Shown piece by piece: positions 47,812 to 54,918 of a stretch of 54,918 nt of DNA; position 1 is the stretch's first letter, and each line of letters starts with the position of its first letter. The position numbers and the translations under genes are program-made. Source of the DNA: an uncultured Saprospiraceae bacterium (GTDB lineage: Bacteria; Bacteroidota; Bacteroidia; Chitinophagales; Saprospiraceae); assembly GCA_937959275.1 (NCBI GenBank), contig CALGLU010000019.1, positions 1-54,918 of the forward strand. The letters run 5' to 3'. Under the pieces are notes generated by a model. The model searched no databases and was not told the DNA's origin. It saw only the letters and a list, made by a program, of their open reading frames with translations.

Positions 47812-48507
47812 CTACTGCCCATAATAAGCATCCTCCCCATGCTTCCGCTCCCAATGCTTAGTAATCAAACTCTCAGGCAAGCGAGGCGCTTGCGGATTGA
47901 TACTCAAGGCAAGCCAAGCCATCTTTGCCACCTCCTCCAAAACAGCACTATTGTAAACAGCCTTCGCGGCATCCTTACCCCAAGTAAATGGCGCATGATT
48001 CGAAATCAAAACCATCTCTACTTCTTTGTGATCTAATTGTCGCTCTTCAAAAGCATTCAAAATCTGAAAGCCAGTCTGGTATTCATAATCGCCTTGTATC
48101 ATCTCATCAGACATGACCGGCGCACACGGTATATCATGCGTCAAATGATCTGCATGCGTCGTCCCCATAATCGGAATGTCTTTCTGTGCCTGCGCCCAAG
48201 ACGTCGCATATGTAGAGTGCGTATGAGAAATGCTCCCCACATCGCCCCACTGCTTATACAACACAGCATGCGTATTCGTATCTGAAGATGGTCGCAGTTT
48301 TCCCTCAACGACAAGGCCATCAAAGTCAACAATCACCATCGATTCAACTGTCAATTGTGCATACGGCACGCCGCTCGGCTTGATCGCAAAGACACCCAAG
48401 TCATGATCAGCCACACTCACATTGCCAAAAGTGTACAGCACCAACTCTAGTTGGGGCAGCTGCATATTTCCTTCGTACGCTTCTTCCTTAATGTCTTTAT
48501 ATTTCAT
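47812..48507 (-). CDS. araD: L-ribulose-5-phosphate 4-epimerase
   Basis: Class II aldolase-like enzyme converting L-ribulose 5-phosphate to D-xylulose 5-phosphate. 231 residues. Visible: GNVSVADHD, the zinc-binding HTHSTYATSWAQA, TTHADHL, and ISNHAPFTWGKDA. It belongs to the arabinose set with araB and araA, all on the minus strand but separated by repeat clusters. Confidence 0.95.
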   Translation of the reverse strand: MKYKDIKEEAYEGNMQLPQLELVLYTFGNVSVADHDLGVFAIKPSGVPYAQLTVESMVIVDFDGLVVEGKLRPSSDTNTHAVLYKQWGDVGSISHTHSTYATSWAQAQKDIPIMGTTHADHLTHDIPCAPVMSDEMIQGDYEYQTGFQILNAFEERQLDHKEVEMVLISNHAPFTWGKDAAKAVYNSAVLEEVAKMAWLALSINPQAPRLPESLITKHWERKHGEDAYYGQ

Positions 48508-48615
48508 AGAAAATTAAAAATAAAAATGTAAATCAAAATATTTTAAGTCTACAGAGCATTGTCAATGGTCGATAGATGCGAGTAGTAACTTTCTCTAACT
48601 TTTTAACTAGCCAAT

Positions 48616-48888
48616 GCACTAAAGTACCTTGGATTTATTTCAATAAGGAGTTCCATCCTCCCAACTTCCCACTCCCAACTTCACCCTTCGCCCTTCACCC
48701 TTCACCCTTCACCCTTCACCCTTCACCCTTCACCCTTCACCCTTCACCCTTCACCCTTCACCCTTCACCCTTCACCCTTCTTAATATCAACTATCTTTCG
48801 TAAATGGCACAAGGCACTAAAGTACCTTGGATCAATTTCTAAATGGGATACAGAGTATAACTTTAAAGATGGTACTAAAGTACCTTGG
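48616..48888. repeat. GCACTAAAGTACCTTGG palindromes and CACCCTT heptamer array
   Basis: Palindromes at 48616-48632, 48810-48830 (CAAGGCACTAAAGTACCTTGG) and 48871-48888. Between them, 48681-48782 has about 14 tandem TCACCCT heptamers. The 108 bp after araD contain nothing else except a GGTCGATAGATG segment also found between trpB and trpA. Confidence 0.85.
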
Positions 48889-48906
48889 ATTTATCCCACT
48901 ATGAAA

Positions 48907-49153
48907 CTTCCCACTTCCCACTTCCCACTTCCCACTTCCCACTTCCCACTTCGCACTTCCCACTTCACACTTCCCACTTCCCACTTCACACTTCCCACTT
49001 CCCACTTCCCACTTCCCACTTCCCACTTCGCACTCCCAACTCCCAACTCCCAACTCCCAACTCCCAACCTCTTCCCACTTCAGCGAATTAATCAACCATC
49101 GACCATCGACTATCAACTATAATCTATCAACCATCAACTATCGCCCATCAACT
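48907..49153. repeat. CTTCCCA, CTCCCAA and ATCAACC heptamer arrays
   Basis: About 17 CTTCCCA units with variants (48907-49029), then five CTCCCAA units to about 49069, then nine ATCAACC/ATCGACC/ATCAACT units at 49091-49153. The last two units lie inside the 3-prime end of araB. Confidence 0.87.
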
Positions 49154-50793
49154 AAAAACCCCCCAACCCCAACATACCCCTCATACATCCCATCATAAAA
49201 CCCCCGATATGCCTCCCGCGGCAAATACTCTCGCTCAAACCCTTGCCCCATTTCCTTTTGCGCATCCAACACATTCGTATACAAACCCGCCGCAGTCGCC
49301 GCAAACATCCCCGCACCCAAAGCACAAGTCTGCTCTGACCGCGCCACCTTGATCGGCATCTGCAACACATCAGATAAGGTCTGCATCACAAACGGCGATT
49401 TCTTAGCGACACCACCCAAGGCAATCACTTCCCGTATCTCCACACCTTCACGAATAAACCGCTCGATAATCGCCCGCGCCCCATAGCACGTCGCCTCCAC
49501 CAAAGCCTTAAACACCCGCGGCGCATCACTCCCCAAATTCAAATTCAAAATAGCGCCCTTCAAAGCTTGATTCGCATCTGGCGTCCGCCGCCCATTAAAC
49601 CAATCCACCGCTAACTCATGCGTCGACTCCACTGGTAACTGCGCCGCCGCCTCATTCAACTTCGGAATAATACCATCCAATATATCTTGCATCACCTGAT
49701 CTCGATTCTCCAAATCCGCAGGTAGCAACTCAATCACAGGCCAAGCAATCAGCTGCTTAAACCACGCATACACATCCCCAAAGGCCGACTGCCCCGCTTC
49801 CATCCCCAGCATCCCTGGCACCACTGATCCATCCACCTGCCCACAAATGCCCTTCACCAGCATGTCACCGACATCGGCATTGGGCGCAATCAAAATATCA
49901 CAAGTCGACGTGCCCATAATCCGACTAAACGAGTAGGGTTGGATGTCCCCACCAACCGCACCCATATGCGCGTCAAAAGCACCAACAGCCACCACCACAT
50001 CCTCCGCTAATCCAAGCCGCTCCGCCCATTCCGCGCAAAGCGTCCCCGCAGACACATCCGACGTATACGTATCATCAAACAATCTGTCGCGCAAGCCATC
50101 CAACAGCGGATCTAAGGCAGTCCAAAATTCATTCGGCGGCAAGCCACCATAGTCTGCATGCCACAAGGCTTTATGTCCAGCCGCACACCGACTCCGCTTC
50201 ATCGTCGACACATCAGCACCACCCACCAACAAGTAAGGTATCCAATCACAATGCTCCACCCACGAATAGGCAGCCTCGCGCACCGCAGTGTCTTCTCTGA
50301 TCACATGCAGTAGCTTAGCCCAGTACCATTCGGACGAATAAATACCACCGACGTACTGCAAATAATTGGGCTGATGCTTTGCAGCATGCACGTTGATCTC
50401 CTCGGCTTCCTTGATGGCCATATGATCTTTCCATAAAATAAACATGGCATTGGGATTCTCTTCAAAGCCTGGTAGCATAGCCAGCGGCATCCCCGATTGA
50501 TCCACCGCCACCGGCGTCGAACCAGTCGTATCAATCCCAATCCCTTTGATTTGCAATCTAGCCTCTGCATCGAGCGTCTGCACAACGGCACGAACAGTCG
50601 CCTCCAGCCCCTCAATATAATCCAGCGGATGTTGCCGAAATAGATTGTTGGCCGGATCACAATATTGCCCAGCCTTCCAACGCGGATAGTAAAATACATC
50701 CGACGCTAATTCTTCACCCGAGTGCGCATCAATCAAAATAGAGCGCACAGAGTCTGTCCCAAAATCCACTCCAATAACATATGCCTGTTCCAT
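49138..50793 (-). CDS. araB: L-ribulokinase
   Basis: FGGY-family kinase phosphorylating L-ribulose. 551 residues. Motifs: GVDFGTDSVRSILID at the N-terminus, GIGIDTTGSTPVAVDQSG, and EVIALGGVAKKSPFVMQTLSDVL at the ATP site. The C-terminal residues LVDGR and the stop are encoded by ATCAACT/ATCGCCC heptamers. The gene is GC-rich: 37 of 60 bases at 49981-50040. Confidence 0.95.
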   Translation of the reverse strand: MEQAYVIGVDFGTDSVRSILIDAHSGEELASDVFYYPRWKAGQYCDPANNLFRQHPLDYIEGLEATVRAVVQTLDAEARLQIKGIGIDTTGSTPVAVDQSGMPLAMLPGFEENPNAMFILWKDHMAIKEAEEINVHAAKHQPNYLQYVGGIYSSEWYWAKLLHVIREDTAVREAAYSWVEHCDWIPYLLVGGADVSTMKRSRCAAGHKALWHADYGGLPPNEFWTALDPLLDGLRDRLFDDTYTSDVSAGTLCAEWAERLGLAEDVVVAVGAFDAHMGAVGGDIQPYSFSRIMGTSTCDILIAPNADVGDMLVKGICGQVDGSVVPGMLGMEAGQSAFGDVYAWFKQLIAWPVIELLPADLENRDQVMQDILDGIIPKLNEAAAQLPVESTHELAVDWFNGRRTPDANQALKGAILNLNLGSDAPRVFKALVEATCYGARAIIERFIREGVEIREVIALGGVAKKSPFVMQTLSDVLQMPIKVARSEQTCALGAGMFAATAAGLYTNVLDAQKEMGQGFEREYLPREAYRGFYDGMYEGYVGVGGFLVDGR

Positions 50794-50862
50794 AAAATCC
50801 GTTTATGAATATCAAGATACAAAACCGTAGAGACAAGGCAAGCCTTGTCTCTTGTCTGAATT

Positions 50863-50932
50863 AGGTTCCGCCAATGGTCGGACAGGTTCCGCCAGTGGTC
50901 TGACAGGTTCCGCCAGTGGTCGGACAAGGTCA
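50863..50932. repeat. Three tandem 21-bp GGTTCCGCCAGTGGTCGGACA repeats
   Basis: Unit GGTTCCGCCAGTGGTCGGAC plus A, three times with few changes, 70 bp upstream of araB. The same unit occurs singly or in pairs in the clusters around araA. The rest of 50794-51294 contains one CCCCCTTTCTGAGGGGG hairpin (near 51045) and no gene. Confidence 0.85.
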
Positions 50933-51294
50933 TAGGATTTTAGTATGTTCGGATTCCTCACTATTCATCACCAATGTTCTTCTAAAGATTTTTAAACAAC
51001 AGCACCAATGGAATACGATTAAATATTTTACATTTCTAATGCATGTCCCCCTTTCTGAGGGGGATACAGGGGGTGAGTTACGCTACAGTCCAAGGCTTCG
51101 AATCCTAGCATCTGTAAATCATATGTATCCTAATTCAGACAGACGAGCATGTATTCACTAATGGACTCTTAATCAACACCCACACCTAACGCATCCAATG
51201 TCTCTAAATTTAATTGCCCTCAACAACATCTTAAATCCAAGCAAGAGTTACCCCTTTTATCACTAACTTTAGAATACAAAAAACCAAATAAACA

Positions 51295-51501
51295 ATGCTG
51301 GAACACAAAGTAGAAGTCCGCGCCTATTGGAGCAAACCAACCCTCAACAAAAATCACATCGTCGAAAATTCTCAAGAAGAAATCCAAAATATCATCGATG
51401 AGATGGCCGCCGATGAATGGGTATTAACATCCACCAATGCTGCCTCTTTCGGAATGGCACTATACGTGTATCTCTATTTTTCGAGAAATAAGAATCTCTA
51501 G
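51295..51501 (+). CDS. Small DUF4177-like protein
   Basis: A 68-residue protein with the pattern of DUF4177: a VEVRAYWSK strand, then EEIQNIIDEMAADEWVLTST and a final LYVYLYFSRNKN. Such small proteins are common but have no known function. It is the only probable gene between araB and araA, on the opposite strand, and is closely bordered by repeats. Confidence 0.6.
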   Translation: MLEHKVEVRAYWSKPTLNKNHIVENSQEEIQNIIDEMAADEWVLTSTNAASFGMALYVYLYFSRNKNL

Positions 51502-51535
51502 ATGATATTGCAACCACAATGGCTTCAACTGTCTT

Positions 51536-52025
51536 GAACAAGTTCCGCCAGTGGTCGGACAGGTTCCGCCGGTAGTCGGACAAGTTATAAGATAATCAAG
51601 ATGCCCATAATTTCACATGACCCCTGCCTTCGCAGCGCAGACGTCCCCCTTTTCGAGGGGGATACAGGGGGTGAATTACATAGAGGCCCAATCGAAGCTC
51701 CTCTGTCTGAACAGGATTATATAAGATAACCAAGATGCCCATGATTTCACAGGATCCCTGCCTTCGCCGCGTAGCCGTCCCCCTCTTCGAGGGGGAAACA
51801 GTGGGTGAATTACATAGACGCCCAATCGAAGCTCAACTGTCTGAACACGACCCGCCAGTAGTCGGACAAGTTCCGCCAGTGGTCGGACAAGTTATAAGAT
51901 AATCAAGATGCCCATAATTTCACATGATCCCTGCCTTCGCAGCGCAGCCGTCCCCCTTTTCGAGGGGGATACAGGGGGTGAATTACATAAACGCTCATTC
52001 GAAGCTCAACTGTCTTAAATTATGA
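51536..52025. repeat. Composite repeat cluster, three units
   Basis: Units starting near TAAGATAATCAAGATGCCC at 51590, 51724 and 51895. Each contains a CCTTCGCAGCGCAG segment, a CCCCCTTTTCGAGGGGG hairpin, GATACAGGGGGTGAATTACAT, and CAATCGAAGCTCAACTGTCTGAA. Most are preceded by one or two 21-bp GTTCCGCCAGTGGTCGGACA units. Confidence 0.88.
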
Positions 52026-52330
52026 TGTTTAGGATTTCAGAATTAACATGATTTCTTCTAGTGGTCATTCAATTAATACAACGGACTCAATTAACTCAAC
52101 ACAACTCAGCTTATGTGTCTAGTACAAGAACCACAAACCTTATATGTCTTATGTGTTTTCTCTTCTAAGACCATTTATACTCCAACTCCCAATTGTCTGT
52201 ACTATGATCCTTCCTTATTTGCCTACTAGCAAGAAGGCGCTACAATTAAATAACCAATCTCTTGCAAGCATCAAGGTAACACTCAACACCCAACACCCAA
52301 CACCCAAAACCGCGACCAAAGGGAGCACCC
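52026..52330. other. Intergenic region 3-prime of araA
   Basis: No gene seen. At 52280-52330 lies the box-plus-heptamer element on the minus strand (GGTCGCGGT followed by GGTGTTG units), starting right after the araA stop. A CTTATGTGTC segment near 52110 resembles the one in the trp array. Confidence 0.6.
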
Positions 52331-53746
52331 TCACTCAACATTTAAAATTTCCGCAAAATCCTTCATCATCTCTTCCGCCACCGCCTGACTAAACCCACTA
52401 TGATGCGACCCCCCAGCCAATAGCCATTCCTCCGCCGCCACTTCCAAACTCGGCTCCACCCGCCACAACGCCCGCGCCACCGGCAACAGCGGCATCGCCT
52501 CAGGAATATCCACCACCTCGACAGTATTCATGACCAGCCGAAACCGATCCCCTAGATCAACCACACAAGCCATCACCGCCGGCCCCGCCGCCGCATCAAA
52601 CACCAAGCGCACCGGATCAGCCTTCCCACCAATCGACAAGGGATGAATCTGTATCTCAGGTTTCAGAGCACTAATGCTCGGACAAATTTCTAACATATGC
52701 GCGCCCAACACTAAGTTATTCCCAGGCTCAAAATGATAAGTGTAATCCTCCATAAACGAACACCCACCAGGCAGCCCGCTACCCATCACCTTCATCGCCC
52801 GCACCAAGGTCGCAGTCTTCCAGTCACCTTCAGCCCCAAAGCCAAATCCCTCCGACATCAACTGCTGCACAGGCAATCCCGGCAACTGATTCAGCCCATG
52901 CAAATTCTCAAACGTATCTGTAAATGCCAAGGCCTCCCGCTCCATCAAAAACCGACGCAAGCCAGCCTCAATCCGCGCACTCTCCACCAACGCCTCCCGC
53001 TGATCACCACCCACATCCAAGGCAGCACCCACAGTATATAATCGATGATACCGCTCCAGTACTTCATCAACTTCACGATCACTGACCGCATCAATACAGT
53101 CCACCACATCACCCACACCATACCCATGGACCGCATACCCAAAGGTCTCCTGCGCCGCCACCTTATCACCTTCTGTCACCGCCACCTCCCGCATGTTATC
53201 CCCAATCCGCGCCACCACCAAGTTCTTCTGATCATCAATCGCACAAGCCACGCGAGACCAATCCCCAATCCGACCAATCACCACTTCACTCTCCCAATGC
53301 CCAACCACAACCTTGCGCTTCAAACCCAAGCGTGTGCAGATATACCCAAATTCCCGATCCCCATGTGCCGACTGATTCAGGTTCATAAAATCCATATCAA
53401 TCGTCGCCCACGGAATGTCCCGATTAAACTGCGTATGCAAATGCAAAAACGGTTTGCGCAAGGCCTGCAATCCAGCAATCCACATCTTCGCTGGCGAAAA
53501 GGTATGCATCCATAAGATCAGTCCTACACAATCCGCACTCACATTCGCCCGCCCCATCACCGCCGATATCTCCGCCCGACTCTTAACCACACCCCCAAAC
53601 ACAACCCGCACAGGAATCTCATCTTGCAGATTAAAATGATCAACAATCGTCCGCCCATTTTCGTCCACCTGCCGCAACACATCCTCCCCATACAACACCT
53701 GTGATCCCACCACAAACCAAAGTTCTTTATTAGCTAAATTTATCAT
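52331..53746 (-). CDS. araA: L-arabinose isomerase
   Basis: Converts L-arabinose to L-ribulose. 471 residues, slightly shorter than E. coli AraA. Motifs: WMHTFSPAKMWIAGL, FLHLHTQFNRDIPW, MDFMNLNQSAHGDREFG, EGFGFGAEGDWKTA and GNNLVLGAHMLEICPS, which include the Mn-binding Glu and His residues. Strongly GC-rich: 73 of 120 bases at 53101-53220. Both sides are bordered by the same composite repeats. Confidence 0.95.
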   Translation of the reverse strand: MINLANKELWFVVGSQVLYGEDVLRQVDENGRTIVDHFNLQDEIPVRVVFGGVVKSRAEISAVMGRANVSADCVGLILWMHTFSPAKMWIAGLQALRKPFLHLHTQFNRDIPWATIDMDFMNLNQSAHGDREFGYICTRLGLKRKVVVGHWESEVVIGRIGDWSRVACAIDDQKNLVVARIGDNMREVAVTEGDKVAAQETFGYAVHGYGVGDVVDCIDAVSDREVDEVLERYHRLYTVGAALDVGGDQREALVESARIEAGLRRFLMEREALAFTDTFENLHGLNQLPGLPVQQLMSEGFGFGAEGDWKTATLVRAMKVMGSGLPGGCSFMEDYTYHFEPGNNLVLGAHMLEICPSISALKPEIQIHPLSIGGKADPVRLVFDAAAGPAVMACVVDLGDRFRLVMNTVEVVDIPEAMPLLPVARALWRVEPSLEVAAEEWLLAGGSHHSGFSQAVAEEMMKDFAEILNVE

Positions 53747-53779
53747 CTAGTCAAGATAATAAATTTCATGCTTAACTGT

Positions 53780-54780
53780 CTGAACAGGTTCCGCCGGTCG
53801 TCGGACAGGTTCCACCAGTGGTAGGACAAGTTATAAGATAATCATGATGCCCATGATTTCACATGATCCCAGCCTTAGCAGCGCAGACGTCCCCCTTTTC
53901 GAGGGGGATACAGGGGGTGAATTACATAGCTGCTGAATCGAAGCTCAACTGTCTGAATGATGATTCACAGGATTAAAAGATTAATATGATTATGTATAGC
54001 GCAATCACAAACATTTATGTCGGTGGTCGGACAGGTTATAAGATAATCAAGATGCCCTTGATTTGACATGATCCCCATGATTTCACATTGTCCCAACCTT
54101 CGCAGCATAGCCGTCCCCCTCTTCGAGGGGGATACAGGGGGTGAATTACATAGACGCCCAATCAAAGCTTAACTGTCTGAATCATGATTAACAGGATTAA
54201 AAGATTAATATGATTTTGTATAGCGCAATCACAAACATTTATGTCCCGACGATCATTCAACACCTTGCTCCCGCACAAGTGCGTAACCACTCCTCCTGTG
54301 TAGGAGTGGCAGCCGCCATCGGCGGCTGACGAGGTGGTTTCTGGTCATAAAAATGACAGCAACCCCAACTTTAACGTGTAGCCTCAAGATGCCCATGATT
54401 AACATTGTCCCAGCCTTCGCAGCGCAGCCGTCCCCCTTTTCGAGGGGGATACAGGGGGTGAATTACATAGACGCCCAATCGAAGCTCAACTATCTGAACA
54501 GGATCCGCCAGTAGTCGGACAGGTTCCGCCAGTGGTCGGACAAGATATAAGATAATCAAGATGCCCATGATTTCACATGATCCCAGCCTTCGCAGCTTAG
54601 CCGTCCCCCTTTTCGAGGGGGATACAGGGGGTGAATCACATAGCTGCCGAATCGAAGCTCAACTGTCTGAACAGGTTCCGCCGGTAGTCGGACATGTTAT
54701 AAGATAATCAACATGCCCATGATTACACATGATCCTGCCATCGCCGCACAGCTGTCCCCATTGAGCCTGCCAGCCGTAGG
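53780..54780. repeat. Composite repeat cluster, five units
   Basis: The same units as at 51536-52025, beginning near 53833, 54038, 54385, 54547 and 54709. Inserted near 54285-54345 is a different segment with two hairpins (CACTCCTCCTGTGTAGGAGTG and CAGCCGCCATCGGCGGCTG). No gene is credible in 53747-54855. Confidence 0.88.
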
Positions 54781-54855
54781 CCTAACGTTAGGACACATCT
54801 CAAAACATATGATATATAAATTTAATATGTTTATCTTAGTTGAAAACATATACTT

Positions 54856-54918
54856 ATGACTACACAGCATGTAACTAATCGATTTAACGATAAACGATTA
54901 GAAAAAAGGGGGCCTACT
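54856..54918 (+). CDS. Probable IS4/Tn5-type transposase, N-terminal fragment
   Basis: An ATG at 54856 opens 21 codons to the window end: MTTQHVTNRFNDKRLEKRGP. The FNDKRLEKR motif is typical of the N-terminal DNA-binding part of Tn5-like IS4-family transposases. Too short for certainty. Upstream AT-rich sequence may contain the IS end. Confidence 0.45.
   Translation, partial: MTTQHVTNRFNDKRLEKRGPT

Noticed and set aside
48576-49122. ORFs of 68-94 residues encoding HPSPFTL or TSHFPLP repeats
   Set aside because: The heptamer period (not a multiple of three) keeps all frames open for long stretches; these are not genes.
52733-53639. Long ORFs antisense to araA
   Set aside because: araA is GC-rich with a strong codon bias that leaves the opposite frames open; the sense gene has clear family motifs.

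Overview
The window looks like a chromosomal segment of a Bacteroidota bacterium, most likely a marine or environmental Saprospirales-like lineage (inference). The reasons are a FecI-type sigma factor, FecR and TonB receptor set, a long NusB of about 310 residues, a DoxX protein of the BT_3928 type, an OmpA protein with thrombospondin type 3 repeats, DUF11 and DUF1080 secreted proteins, orphan LuxR-type HTH proteins, and TAnnTTTG-like promoter motifs. Coding density is ordinary, but many intergenic spaces are filled with short palindromes, heptanucleotide arrays and MITE-like elements.

Layout. 1-64 is the start of an IS1595-type transposase running off the left edge. 268-6439 is housekeeping: DoxX protein, nusB, guaA, a PBP1-fold lipoprotein and a TrmH-type RNA methylase. 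6484-15056 holds a secreted structural protein, a small membrane protein, an AGE-family epimerase, a PLP aminotransferase, a single-domain asparaginase, a TSP3-OmpA protein and an unusual response-regulator/glycosyltransferase fusion. 15087-21143 is a metal-uptake locus: divergent sigma and anti-sigma genes, a TonB receptor whose first exon-like part is cut off by a one-base frameshift, and a diverged Nramp transporter. 21234-24252 carries purE, purK and a dihydroorotase.

24270-26407 contains what I regard as the most novel item. Four paralogous 35-residue membrane peptides lie as two duplicated two-gene operons. Each operon has a conserved promoter, an upstream array of four TGTAG boxes at fixed spacing, and a terminator hairpin that has changed in a compensatory way. 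The copies differ almost only at synonymous positions.

26720-28448 encodes a CBS protein and a lectin-OmpA protein. 29204-35435 is a trp operon on the minus strand (trpE, G, C, F, B, A). It has a 19-codon leader peptide with three tandem Trp codons followed by a terminator, but trpD is missing from its place. 35936-43219 is a probable catabolic cluster: PEP-hydrolase-like TIM barrel, Tm-1-like ATP-binding protein, a GDSL/PVC-dehydrogenase/cytochrome c lipoprotein, a DenD-like dehydrogenase and an SDR. 43522-47371 has two tiny LuxR-type HTH proteins, a DUF11 protein, a DUF1080 protein and a DJ-1/PfpI protein.

47812-53746 is a dispersed L-arabinose set (araD, araB, araA, all minus), GC-richer than the rest and embedded in large repeat clusters. 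A second IS-like transposase seems to begin at the right edge (54856). All calls rest on reading the sequence; no database search was run.
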